Positions 11,283-21,162 of a DNA stretch of 34,147 nt are shown here, piece by piece. The number at the start of each line of letters is the position of its first letter. The stretch's first letter is position 1. The notes under the pieces are model-generated. The model did not search any database, was not told the origin of the DNA, and saw only the letters and a list, made by a program, of their open reading frames with translations. The DNA is taken from assembly GCF_000485595.1 (NCBI RefSeq), contig NW_014577611.1:108239-142385 (forward strand), given 5' to 3'. The translations under genes and the position numbers were made by a program. This DNA comes from Priapulus caudatus (taxonomy: Eukaryota; Priapulida; Priapulimorpha; Priapulimorphida; Priapulidae).

Positions 11283-11372
11283 AGTAAAAACCCGCGTATA
11301 AGAACATAGATTTTTCCAAGTTAGCCTCAACATGTTCTTATATAAATGGTGCTTACTGAAAAATTAGGCTCA
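11283..11372. mobile_element. Truncated left end of the pogo-like element
   Basis: TACAGTAAAAACCCGCGTAT and the following ~70 nt match the left end of the complete element at 17,964. Similarity stops at 11,372, where CCCTAACCCTAATCC begins, so a junction between the element and the next ~6-kb unit lies here. Confidence 0.65.
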
Positions 11373-11574
11373 AAAAACCCTAACCCTAATCCTAACACTA
11401 TTCTAACACTAGTGCTGCCACGTTGCGGTCACCTCCCTCCACGCCCGGGGGATAGCATTACCCCACATTCACACGTTAAATATGATGTGTATATCGGGTT
11501 AAGGAGTAGGGGTAGGCGACTCCCTAGACTCGTTAGTGGAGTAGGCGAGGTACGGTCCGGCATATTAGATAGTA

Positions 11575-11610
11575 CCTGGGTACGTTCCGGTATACCGGAC
11601 CGTACCCAGG
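11575..11610. repeat. 36-bp near-perfect palindrome
   Basis: CCTGGGTACG-T-TCCGGTATACCGGA-C-CGTACCCAGG is self-complementary except at one position pair. It is followed by a second GTAC..GTACCC inverted motif ending in CCGGCAGTACCCC. Bases 1-25 of the window are the right half of the same palindrome. The noisy counterpart near 5,588-5,625 is broken up. Such a sequence could extrude a cruciform and stall assembly. Confidence 0.75.
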
Positions 11611-11656
11611 GTACGTTCCGGCAGTACCCCGGGGGACATATAGACCCTCTCAGCCC

Positions 11657-11815
11657 TAGTTACTGAGATCGGCGATTTGGTGGTCCAATAGGTCCCCGCC
11701 TATAAAAATATAAAAGACTGGTGCGGCGTAGGCTGTGATTGGAAGACACAAAGTGTCAATCCTCGGCGCGCGTCGCCATAATGGCCGCATCACGTCAAGG
11801 GTACATAATAGAAAA
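11657..11815 (+). promoter_or_regulatory. Promoter-like segment 1 (TATA box, duplicated)
   Basis: The segment runs TTACTGAGATCGGCGATTTG, GTGGTCCAAT, CCTATAAAAATATAAAAGAC (a strong TATA-like element near 11,700-11,714), GTGATTGGAAGACACAAAG and CCTCGGCGCGCG, ending at a CCGCATCACG stretch. A second copy lies 346 nt downstream. CCAAT-type and TATA motifs in the right order suggest a core promoter on the + strand. A small frame starts 39 nt beyond the segment, at 11,854. No experimental support; could equally be a repeat. Confidence 0.4.
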
Positions 11816-11853
11816 AGAAAAAGAAAAATAATTTCCTATTTCACGCCCCATTC

Positions 11854-12015
11854 ATGTCCATCAACGAAGAAGGCGGGGCTTATTCTGATTACGGAGATGC
11901 GAAAATGCAACAGAAGGACGTAGCGCAGTGCGCTAAACAGCGTGTTATTTTCGTATTTGTGGTAAACTCTATCGTAGGAAACCGTTCTAACATAGCAGAA
12001 TGCCCTAGTTACTGA
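11854..12015 (+). CDS. Small hypothetical ORF (53 aa) after promoter-like segment 1
   Basis: ATG at 11,854 (MSINEEGGAYSDYGDAK...) runs to a TGA at 12,013-12,015 and overlaps the start of the second promoter-like segment. The N-terminus is acidic, and a short hydrophobic stretch (RVIFVFVVNSIVG) follows. The counterpart at about 5,905-6,100 contains several indels that break the frame. No known family. Its only support is its place behind a TATA-containing segment. Confidence 0.2.
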   Translation: MSINEEGGAYSDYGDAKMQQKDVAQCAKQRVIFVFVVNSIVGNRSNIAECPSY

Positions 12016-12160
12016 GATCGGCGATTTGGTGGTCCAATGGGTCGACACCTATAAAAATATAAAAGACTGGTGCGGCGTAAACTGTGATTGGAAGACACAA
12101 AGTGTAAATCCTCGGCGCGCCTCGGCATCATAGCCGCATCACATTAAGAGTCCATAATAG
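12003..12160 (+). promoter_or_regulatory. Promoter-like segment 2 (duplicate of segment 1)
   Basis: Nearly identical to 11,657-11,815, including CCTATAAAAATATAAAAGAC near 12,046-12,065 and GTGATTGGAAGACACAAAG. After the shared CCGCATCAC and a TAATAGAAAA stretch the two copies diverge, so each leads into a different small open frame. A small perfect palindrome (AATTTCCTATT/AATAGGAAATT) follows at 12,166-12,188. Confidence 0.4.
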
Positions 12161-12216
12161 AAAAGAATTTCCTATTTAATAGGAAATTATTATTCTATTT
12201 CTTTGCTCCTGATACG

Positions 12217-12393
12217 ATGCGATGGTTTTGGGAAAATGATAACGTACACACTCAATACGTTGACAGTGAAGAAGATGACGCACGTTGGCAAGCCGATATT
12301 ATTATGGTATATAAACATGTTGTGGGGCCACGCATCGAGCAGCCGCAAACCGATCACGTGAACAGTTCACCAGGCGGGCACGAGCGTAGCTAG
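12217..12393 (+). CDS. Small hypothetical ORF (58 aa) after promoter-like segment 2
   Basis: ATG at 12,217 opens MRWFWENDNVHTQYVDSEED, continues with DARWQADIIMVYKHVVGPRI and ends ..GGHERS at TAG 12,391-12,393. The frame is also open upstream to 12,148, so it may be part of an exon beginning at an AATAG acceptor near 12,181. The peptide has a balanced, protein-like composition with a charged EED segment, unlike the repeat-derived frames nearby. The unit-1 counterpart (about 6,333-6,520) keeps the TTGACAGTGAAGAAGATGAC core but is frameshifted. Product unknown. Confidence 0.33.
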   Translation: MRWFWENDNVHTQYVDSEEDDARWQADIIMVYKHVVGPRIEQPQTDHVNSSPGGHERS

Positions 12394-12599
12394 CGGTCGC
12401 AGCCCTTTTAACTGCATAAATTGACCTGCTCGGCTGCTAGAGGTCGCGGCACAGATAATGACGTGCACTGTTCATCGTGTACGTTAATATATACGACTAG
12501 CTGCGGGTACCCGCTGCGCTGGGTAAAATCGTGCTACTAATTCATACTACTAATAATTGGACACAATAGGAACATTGGGTAAAAATCGACAATATAACA

Positions 12600-12810
12600 T
12601 TGCACACAATATCAATATTTAGAAATCAGTGTAATAAGATAATAAGCATGGGGAAAAACTGTTACGTATGACATTTATATGACAGCAGAACCCAACTTAA
12701 TTAGAACCCCTGGAACATAATAGTAATATGGTGCAAATGAGAAAAAGTTATTATAACAGCATGTACGAATGGGTTGCAGTTTTCATTTGAAAACCTCTTG
12801 ATAAACAATG
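12600..12810. repeat. Tail block, clean copy A in unit 2
   Basis: Shares ATATTTAGAAATCAGTGTAA, GTATGACATTTATATGACAG, GGAACATAATAGTAATATGG and GCATGTACGAATGGGTTGCA with 65-275 and 13,300-13,505. Read on the minus strand, each copy follows a different upstream open frame (12,751-13,104 here; 265-632 in copy 0). This would fit the ends of two paralogous minus-strand genes, but could be a repeat. Confidence 0.65.
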
Positions 12811-13299
12811 AATGGTTTGCGTGTTATTGTCTGGTGGAAATATGTAGAGATTGCTGGCGGCGTCTTCGCAACATGTTGAGCTCCCACGTAGCAAAGGGCC
12901 CGCGCTATCCATTGTGAGATCGTAGGATGGAATAAACGAAAATTGGTATACAGTATAGATAGAGACAGCCAGCGAGTGGGAGTCTGTGTCCATTGGATAG
13001 GTTGTCAGTGAATGCTTTGGCGGACGCGCAACCCATGCACATTGCGAAAATAAAAAGGAATTTTCTACTGAATCAGAAAAATGCAGAGCTTCGAATGGTA
13101 ACAATGGATTCTGAAATCGCTAGGCATGAATAAAAAAAAGTGGATATATAGTATATCAACAGGCCGCGAGTGGGGAAATTTTTGTAAATTATAAAAGAAA
13201 TTGTTTACCACAGTTGGTACGCGTCTTTATGCGTTGATGTTTTGAGCAATCGTAACCTCTCAAAACCATAGTAATACTCATACTAACCTATAGGTGAAT

Positions 13300-13505
13300 C
13301 TCTTAAATAAATATTTACAATCAGTGTAATCAGAATTAATAAAGCATGGTAAAGAAAACAGTGTACGTATGACATTTATATGATAGCAACCCACACGTAG
13401 AAACCCCCTGGACGATAATAGTAATATGGTTGTAAATAAGAAAATGTTGATTCTAAACGAGCATGTACGAATGGGTTGCACTTCCATTTCAAAGCCTCTT
13501 GATAA
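13300..13505. repeat. Tail block, copy B in unit 2
   Basis: This is the second version of the block within the same ~6-kb unit, closer to 65-275 than to 12,600-12,810. It has small insertions typical of the noisy region. Confidence 0.6.
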
Positions 13506-15639
13506 AACAATTTAGTCGTAACCACAGGCACTTAAGCGTTTCACTGTAAACACACGCCGCCGCCATTGCGCGCACACTGACACATAAGTGATCAATCCCT
13601 GGTTGTGTCTGTTTTTAGTACCGTTTCGGTTTCACAATACCAGAGCAGCTGAGTGGAATGACGTGATCGAATCTTATTTCTGTGTGTGGCAGCACTGTTA
13701 CAGTCAGTGCTGACAAGTGTGTGAAGATGTATCGACCGAATTGAGGGCGGTTTTCACGGATTTTTCGGTGAGGTTCTGACGTTTGGCGGTTTTTTTCGCA
13801 GCTACGAAAAAACTCCCGCGGGTAATACACAGAGATGGCCATGCTGTGAAGAACTGCATGAGCCAGATCGCTTTTGGGCGTTTGGCCCGTCCTAATAGGG
13901 CAGATCACATAGATACATAGATACAGTACAGACATACGAACCTCAGAAATATATATTAGAAAGATAGAGTACAACACGTAAACCGCATAGGAGCCACATT
14001 GTGCGATTTTCTACGCTGGCCAGCGTGCTTGCGATCGATAATATACGGTACCGCGGGCCCGCGCGGTTATTCGGCCTCTCACGCAAGCGATTTCGCCCAT
14101 TTGGCGATCCATACGCCCGAGTAATTATGGAAATGGATATGATATCAAACATCAACATCACATAATAATGATGTTATTGCCATCAAGAGTGGTTAAGTGG
14201 CGGAGCATTCCACTCGCATGCATGAGCATTCCTTCAGCCTGTTTATCCAAACCGTCAATCATACAATACACGCCACGCGCGGGTCAATAATGCTACCATA
14301 TCAATATTAATACACACGTATAAGGCCAACATTTTCAATTTGTCGCAGGATAGCTGATCGATTCATTTAACATACTATAGCTCAAGTCAACATCATCAGG
14401 ATCCGCAGGTCTGCGCAGCGGCTTTTCCGCTTTGTCTGTACGATTGTAATGATCGATAACGACATAACACGTAAGCGCGCACAGTTGGCCGAGTTCAACG
14501 AGAAGTCAGGCAACACGAGCCACTACATTCGCACGCATGCGCCGGCCGCATTAATCCGAACGCGATCGCGCGGTCGAGAATCAGGAGGCAGGGAGGCGGC
14601 TATATAAGTAAGGGCGCTAGTATTCAGCAAAATAAGCTACTCGACGCGCCAGTATGCATATCCGAAACACTCTAAGCACGTACGAGTGTCACGCCTATAC
14701 GGTCACGGTGACCCGGTGGCCCTGAACGGACACCTGTGCCGTATTAGTTCAGGCATTGATAACCTGCCCATGTCATATTCTCCGCAAGTGGCTATATAAT
14801 ATATACTTATATAGTTTAAGTAAATGTATGGACCAATTACGTTGAGGTTGGACAATAGCCAGAACTCCCTCTGTATCGCGGGTTCAGGTTGTGTGGCCGT
14901 CCATAAATCTCTTATTGGTTGTTAGTTGCATCTAACCAAGCGTTTTTAGGTATCCACGGCTTGGGACAGCGATTTTGTCTACTGATATATAATATATATA
15001 TATTACGCCTGGAATAAGTAATCTTAACGCAGTAGTTAATTCTGTCGTCTGATGCCGGAAGCTTCGCCACCTAACCACCCCCACCCCACACACACACAGG
15101 CACATCACCGCCTGCCCTATACACACTCGCCACAATACAGCAGATACAGCTCACGGTAAACCGGTAGGTAACCCCCCCCGCCTTTTCTACATGAAAACAT
15201 ACCACGCTTTTGTCAAACTGGTTTTAGGGAAAGTGCGCCAACTCCTTTTAAAAACCGGGTCGCGTTTTTGCCTAGCGGGTGCGCGGTGTATAAACACAGC
15301 AACCGATGAAGTCACGCATCGGGTCTCCACATTCCACTTTCCCGCTTCCCCTCTCCCGCACGGTGCTTCCCTCGCACCTCCCTGCCTTTCTCCGCGCCCG
15401 TAGTACTTACTATACAGCGCAGAGGAGGAGCGATAGAAATGATACGCAGTCCATCTCCGCTGCGTGCAAACGGTACTATTCGTTGCTAAAACGTGCCGCA
15501 TGCACAGGGTGACGAAAAGAACTACGAACGGTTCAATGCCCGTCGTATTACCGTTTGGTTTGGGGGGAGGACATCTCTCTCATACCATTTGAAATTGGTA
15601 GGTATGACAGCTGTAAATGTCGCTGCAGTTGTGACCCCT

Positions 15640-16015
15640 TAGTTCACCGTCAAAAACTTCCGCACGCGGACACACCCCTTTTCAACATCTTTTCTCCCGT
15701 CCCGGAGCAATAGGTCCTACTATTTTTTCGCGCACGCGGGAGACCACCCCCTTTCAGGCTCCCGCGGAGCTTATACCGGTCCTTACATTGTTCCGTTCGG
15801 AGACCACACTTAATTTTCACATATTTTTCACAATTCGTCAGACTACCTCGCCCCGCATCTCACCGGAGCATATATAGGTCGCTACTTTTGTCCGCCGACA
15901 TTCGCAATGAGACCCCCTTTCACATAGTTCCTGCATCGTCGCCGGAGGCATACGGCCTACTTTTTCCCGCCGTTCCGGAGACGCCTTCTCGCAAAACATG
16001 CCAGTTCCGGAGCAG
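15640..16015. repeat. ~65-bp minisatellite, copy in unit 2
   Basis: Counterpart of 9,690-10,025 with frequent small indels and a ~30-nt insertion near 15,833. The units keep CCCGGAGCA..TAGGTCC and GAGACCCCC..TTTCACAT. Confidence 0.6.
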
Positions 16016-17602
16016 TCATGCGGCTCCTAGATACAAAATAAATTAATGTAAGACCCAAGAACCCAGGGGTGGGGGGGTTCCTGCGGTTGTACCTCTAGGT
16101 TTCTGGTTACATTAATGATCTGATAGATGCTTCCCAGCAAACCCTAGTTTTCCCCGCATTTTGATCATGCTGAGCTTAGGACCGAGCCCCCCAATTCCAT
16201 CTCTCAAGTGCACATACCTACTCTATGCTTGTAAGGCGAAACCCCCGCCCCCCCCCCCCGAACCCCGGACCTTCTGCTAATGAGCGAGCTGCATTGTGCC
16301 GACAATGCAGCTGGCCTCCACGTGGCGGATACATGCTTCCTACACTATTGGATATGTCGCTGAAAGAAAATCCGGTATTCCTACGGCGATTTGAGTAAGA
16401 ACAAGCGGCGAGAGCGCCGAAAGCAATGTTAGGGAGGGGGTGCTAGACGCATGCCCCGGGAAAAATTGTTGAAAAATTTATTTTTTGAATGTTGGCGGGT
16501 TCCGGAACCCCCTCTTCGGAATCCCCCCTGTGGGTACGGGACTGGCAGTACGGTTGTTCCATATGTTAAGGCTTAGCTTACTTTACCGCTGAAAGCAGAA
16601 ATACCACTTTTGGCTGCAGGTGAGACATCTTCTATCAAGCATATCTAGTACTGTTACTTATTTGATCTCAGATATGATGCCTCTGGGCAGGTATGGTAGG
16701 TGTAGGTTTATCATACGTATGCGGTCTCCCCAAACAGTTCGTTCAATTTCCGTACGTATGCCTCTGCTGCACGCGGCACCTTGGAACCGTTTCAAAGAAA
16801 TAAAAATGCGTACGGTAAATAAAGCACAAATGTGTTTTACCACAAAAGCTCCTTAATCGTTTCTCTACCCTCCTTTCCGTCTATTTACTATTATTATTAT
16901 AATTTCCTGCAAATGACTTCAACATGCTCTCTGCAGAACACAAACAAACAGTCGGTGAGATTGCGTGTTGTGAAGAAAAAACATTTCTGAACGGCGTACT
17001 GAAATATTAGTAGATAGACGAACTAGATAAACATTGAGATTTTATAGTAAGACATTCGCGTGTTTATTTACCAGCTCATTTTATTCTTTGAAACATTAAT
17101 CACAAGTGCCTGCTAGGCTCTCTGGCCCGTGGCAATGCCTCGCCCTGCTTTCTGAATACACAACTCCACTAGTGACGGTCATTAAGCACGCGACCATACA
17201 ACAACAGTGCATTTGCAAGTACTCTGGACAGTCATCTGCTCGTACTTTTGATATTCTTTAACCTCGTGTCTTCTGAAAGTCTTGAACCGTTCCATTCGCA
17301 AAAACCAACTCTAAACCTGAAGCAATATAGCTAATCCAATGTTTCAAGTGTTCCATAACTAAGATAAATACGCGTCCACACCAAAGAAACGGCCCTATAC
17401 GATCTTAATATACAGTAGAATAACCCGCGAGTAAGAACATCAGATTTTTCCGAAGTCAGCCTCACAGGCTGTTCTTTATATTGTGCCCTGCTAGCATTAG
17501 GACTCGAGGAGGTTCTTAAATACACGTTTTAATTGTTTTAAACTTTTAATTACATGCTACTGTGTCCCCGCCGCCCTCGAGCTCTTAGAAACTCGCCCCC
17601 CG

Positions 17603-17627
17603 NNNNNNNNNNNNNNNNNNNNNNNNN
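17603..17627. other. Assembly gap (25 N)
   Basis: Exactly 25 N. The ~550 nt on the left (about 17,056-17,600) and the ~500 nt on the right (about 17,640-18,130) are two versions of the same sequence, noisy and clean respectively. This looks like a gap-filling read that was not merged with the flank it overlaps. Confidence 0.95.
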
Positions 17628-17963
17628 CCGTGCAATCATTTGTATTTTTGAAAACTTAATGTACTTACAAGTGCTGTGGCCTCGTGCTGGCGTGCAATCC
17701 CTCGCCCTCCTTTTGAATACACACACTCCTAAGTGACGTCATTAATGCAGCGCGACACAACAACAGTCAATTGGGAAGTACTGCCTTGAAGTCAATTGCG
17801 TCGTACTTTTTGATATTTTACTGTGTTTCTGAAAGTTCTCTGAACGTTCCATGTCCCACAAAACCTCCGTAAAAACCTGAACAATATACATATCCATGTT
17901 CACTGCTTCCATAACTAAAGAATAATACGCGTCACAGGGAAACGGCCCTATACAGCTTATAAG
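17628..17963. repeat. Partial copy 3 of the ~6-kb unit
   Basis: Matches 10,975-11,282 (TTTTTGAAAC, CAAGTGC..TGTGGC, AATACACAACTCCTAGTGAC, GGAAGTACTCTTGGAAGTCA) and also 17,090-17,409. It runs into the pogo-like element at 17,964. Confidence 0.8.
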
Positions 17964-18667
17964 TACAGTATAAACCCCGCGTATAAGAACATAGATTTTT
18001 CCAAGTTAGCCACTAACATGTTCTTATATAGAATGGTGCTTACTGAAAATTAGGGCTCAAAAGGTTCTTAAATAGCGTCTTATTGTTCTCTTACTTAAAT
18101 ATGTACTAGCTGAACACCGCCGCATAGCGCGCGGCTTTAGTGACTGGTGTGCATGTGGTTACCAGTCACAGTAGTGTTATTGTGTAAGGTGTTATATGGA
18201 GAGTTTATATATTTTTTTTATATAGAAAAAATTTTTATTTTTTCAAGCTGAATGTTGTTCTCTATGTATATAGCAATTTTTTTGACGTACAGATATGTCA
18301 GCCTGAGAGTGTTCTTAAAAATCGGAGCCCGTGCGTGTTTCTTTTATGCGGCGGTTTTTTACTGTATATGTAAATAATGCAGTACTCTGTCTCAATAACT
18401 ATGGCCAGGGTGCTGGCATTGTTATTGTGTGAGGATTGGCATTGGCATTGGCATTGGCATGGTTATTGCATCGATATTGTTGAGCTCGTCTTTTTTATTT
18501 TACCTGTGTTTCTTTTAAGTCTCCATCTGCCATGGAAAATTAAGAACCCCTACTTTAAAATCTTAGCCTAAAACAGGTTCTTATGTAAAGGGGTCTATGG
18601 GGAATGTTAGAATTTTAGCCTAACATGTTCTTAAAATCTATGTTCTTATACGCGGGTTTTTACTGTA
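17964..18667. mobile_element. Pogo/Tc1-mariner-like non-autonomous element
   Basis: Ends are TA|CAGTATAAACCCCGCGTA on the left and TACGCGGGTTTTTACTG|TA on the right, with the inverted repeat extending ~45 nt through ATAAGAACATAGATTTT and an AACATGTTCTTA motif. CAGT-initial ends, an AAACCCGCG-like core and TA target duplication are typical of the Tc1/mariner superfamily, notably pogo/Tigger. The ~700-nt body has no transposase frame, so it is non-autonomous. The interior holds a TTGGCA tandem repeat (about 18,437-18,460) and a second TTTTTTACTGTATATG end-like motif near 18,355, hinting at a nested copy. Truncated left ends lie at 11,283 and 17,410. Confidence 0.7.
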
Positions 18668-19315
18668 TATATAGTTACATACATGTAGCAGTATCGATAC
18701 ATACAATAAAAAGCTAAATACAATGCAAAGCAATATGATTCGTTCTTGATTACAATGTATTATTCAATTTTGATGGTTGAGTATGTTGTTATATATAGTC
18801 AATGGCGCCGCGTGTGTGCTGTACGCGCGGGCTTGATCTTGCTGCCAGTGGTCTGTTCGATCAATATATTTCGCAATCGATTCTCTTAGTGCAGCACAGT
18901 GAATTTTGTTGACGCTTAGAATATAATTTATTTATTTTTATGATGTTGATTCTGGTATATTATATAGGCCTATACGTGCCACATATCAGAATTAAGTGTT
19001 TCGTTTCCAAGTAGATCAACAAGATGATGGGTATAGTTGTGCCTGCAGAAATATGTTAGCGTATTCCTACGGTTAGTAGCGCTCAAGGGGTCGTTGTCGT
19101 ATCAGGTACTACAGATATGTATTAACCCCATATGCGTTAGCAGCGTCCGTTGCATTAGAACAGTATGAAAAATAAGTATAAATAAAATATACAAGCAAAT
19201 ATTTCTTCTTCGCGTATTCGTGCACGCTGTCAGGGTTGCTGCGCGAACACATGCACGCACGCAATCATGTTCGAAACAGCCAGTGAGCACGTGTTCGCTG
19301 CGTGCACGCAGGCCC
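18668..19315. other. Gene-free stretch
   Basis: No exon, RNA gene or strong repeat could be supported. Short alternating motifs such as CGCGTGTGTGCTGTACGCG occur near 18,810. Confidence 0.4.
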
Positions 19316-19460
19316 CACATCAGTATATAACCAGGCCCGCGCCTGCGCTGCGCCTCATTCAATAACTCAGTGGAAAAGCGAATAACAAAAGTGATAAAGC
19401 TGTGAAGCGTTATATACGAAGTCGTGCGATTGTGTTCTGCATTTCGTAGGGTAAGGTGTG
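19315..19460 (+). promoter_or_regulatory. Candidate core promoter and first (5' UTR) exon for the downstream gene
   Basis: TATATAAC at 19,324-19,331 sits in a locally GC-rich stretch and is followed about 30 nt later by CTCATTC (initiator-like, around 19,355-19,360). A possible 5' splice site (TAG|GGTAAGGTG) lies near 19,447-19,456. This would supply an untranslated first exon for the gene whose first coding exon begins at 21,162. The TATA-initiator spacing is right, but linkage to that gene is inference. Confidence 0.35.
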
Positions 19461-20024
19461 TGCGACTAGCGGATGGTGTTATTTTATGAAGCCGCTATAG
19501 CGATCGAGTTTGCTCGCCAATCTCGTGTAGATAAAAATATACGCTTTGCTCAGCTGCTGGCTGTTGGTTGCTATGGTTGACGAAATCCATTGTGTGATAT
19601 CTGTGCGAATAGGAACACTGGTTTCTGGTTATCTGCTATGTGTTACACTCTAAGCTGACGTTGAGGAAAGACTGCATAGAAGGAAAAGCATGTTTGCGAT
19701 CGAGTCGCAGGATATTAATTTATCGTATAGAATATACCGGTACCCTATACCGTTGAGTAATTGTCAAGAGTGACAGATCGACGTAACCATATATAGATGT
19801 AGAACCCACTAGAAGCTATCCTACCTTGATTTCCAAACTGTATGGATTACTTGCTGAGCGCGCATATAGTTAAACGTACTATACTACGTACAGTATACAT
19901 GCATCAGTCATCGATTCACTACATGTAGCTCTATACTATAGCCTAGAGTCCCTATAATGGCTATATACAGAGAGTTGCGCCATGACGAGTCATAAAAAAT
20001 CGGTCACGTGATCGCTGCCGGCAT

Positions 20025-20749
20025 GTTGTTTCCAAATTGATCCACACCGCTGCCGCTTAAGTACAGCGCTGTATGGATACGCTGTACAATGGTCCGTAGT
20101 AATTAATTAGACTAATCGTGCTTCAATAACCTCAAGATTTACAGAGATTATAGCTAAGACATATGTGTCTATGTGTAGCTAGATTTATAGAACTGCAAAA
20201 CAAATATTACAGCTGCGAGCGAGTGGAGAGTGGAACGCATTTATCTTGTGAATTACAGTTGTCATTATTCTTCCAAAATGACTATAGCTGCTGTGTTTAC
20301 ACTAAGAAATTTAGTGTACAATTAAGCTATCATATGGCGCGAACGATTTGAGTTACTTTTCTAGAAATCTAGATACATATATAAACACATGCATGTTATC
20401 TATGATCTCTGTGATTCTTTAGTTTATTGAAGCGCGAGTGGTTTAATTAATTAGCAATTGTGTCTACGCGCGGTATCGCACAGGCTAATATACGCACGGC
20501 GGTAAGAAAGTGTACAATTAAACTATCATATGGCGCGAACGATTTGAGTTCTAGAAATCTAGATATCTAGAACTCTAGAATTTCTAGAAATCTAGATACA
20601 CATAGACACATATGTCTTAGCTATAATCTCTGTAAATTTTGAGTTTTCTGAAGCACGATTAGTCTAATTAATTACTACGGACCATTGTACAGCGTATCCA
20701 TACAGCACTGTACTTAAGCGGCAGCGGTGTGGATCCATTTGGAAACAAC
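20025..20749. mobile_element. Foldback element with 162-nt inverted repeats
   Basis: 20,025-20,186 and 20,588-20,749 are reverse complements with only scattered mismatches, from GTTGTTTCCAAATTGATCCA on the left edge to its partner ATCCATTTGGAAACAAC on the right. Outside this, TATACAGAGAGTTGCGCCA (about 19,965-19,983) pairs with TGGCGCAACTCTCTGTAT (20,768-20,786), so the real ends may lie further out. The interior contains a ~40-nt direct repeat (TGTACAATTAAGCTATCATA.. at 20,317 and 20,510) and a diverged extra copy of the arm sequence near 20,360-20,460. No long frame. Likely a non-autonomous DNA transposon with internal rearrangement. Confidence 0.7.
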
Positions 20750-20865
20750 CTGGAGTCAAATCCTGAGTTGGCGCAACTCTCTGTATGGACTCTACTATAG
20801 CCATTGTTCGCCCTGTGGCGAACAAGGGCTATATATATATATATATAGTACTATAGTCCTACATT

Positions 20866-20931
20866 TCATCAGGGGTATAATATACCGTAATCATAATAAT
20901 GACAGATTTTTGTCATTATTAACCCCTGAAT
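20866..20931. repeat. Nested palindrome
   Basis: An outer pair TCAGGGGT/ACCCCTGA encloses an inner hairpin TAATAATGACA..TGTCATTATTA with a short loop. It may be a small foldback element. Confidence 0.6.
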
Positions 20932-21162
20932 CATCTAGCCTGACAGGTTCTACAAGTCAACTGTTACACTTATTAAGAAACGAGATCGAGAAGGTAACTT
21001 TTGGCCACATTTACATGCATCCACGAAATGTATAGGGCCCCTACTTATATTAATTGTTATTATGTAATGGAATTGCTCCTAGAGTAGAGAAAGAAGCAAG
21101 CAGCTGACGTTATCTACATAATGGCACGGCATGAGAATATTTTTTTCTCTATCTCTTGTAGT

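Larger units (their letters stand above)
5390..11372. repeat. ~6-kb tandem unit, copy 1
   Basis: Order and spacing match copy 2 throughout. Landmark pairs are 5,390/11,397 (CCACGTTGCGG region), 6,360/12,240, 7,676/13,470, 9,430/15,280, 10,033/16,027, 10,640/16,700 and 11,283/17,410. The 5.4-9.0 kb part shows insertions or deletions about every 10 nt compared with the cleaner 11.4-13.2 kb and 1-1.26 kb versions, while 9.0-11.37 kb is clean. The unit carries duplicated promoter-like segments, two copies of a tail block, a 65-bp minisatellite and a small inverted-repeat element. It ends with the left end of the pogo-like element that is complete at 17,964-18,667. Confidence 0.85.
11397..17520. 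repeat. ~6-kb tandem unit, copy 2
   Basis: See copy 1 for landmark pairs. The first ~1.8 kb (11.4-13.2 kb) is clean, and the rest is indel-rich up to the N gap. Some differences are too large for read error: about 80 nt of pyrimidine-rich sequence near 15,325-15,400 and about 30 nt near 15,833-15,865 are absent from copy 1. So the copies are partly genuine paralogues or haplotypes, on top of any read error. Confidence 0.85.

Noticed and set aside
12751-13104. 117-codon minus-strand frame as a paralogue of the Cys-rich frame at 265-632
   Set aside because: The shared tail DNA is read in a different frame, and no Cys pattern or motif is conserved.
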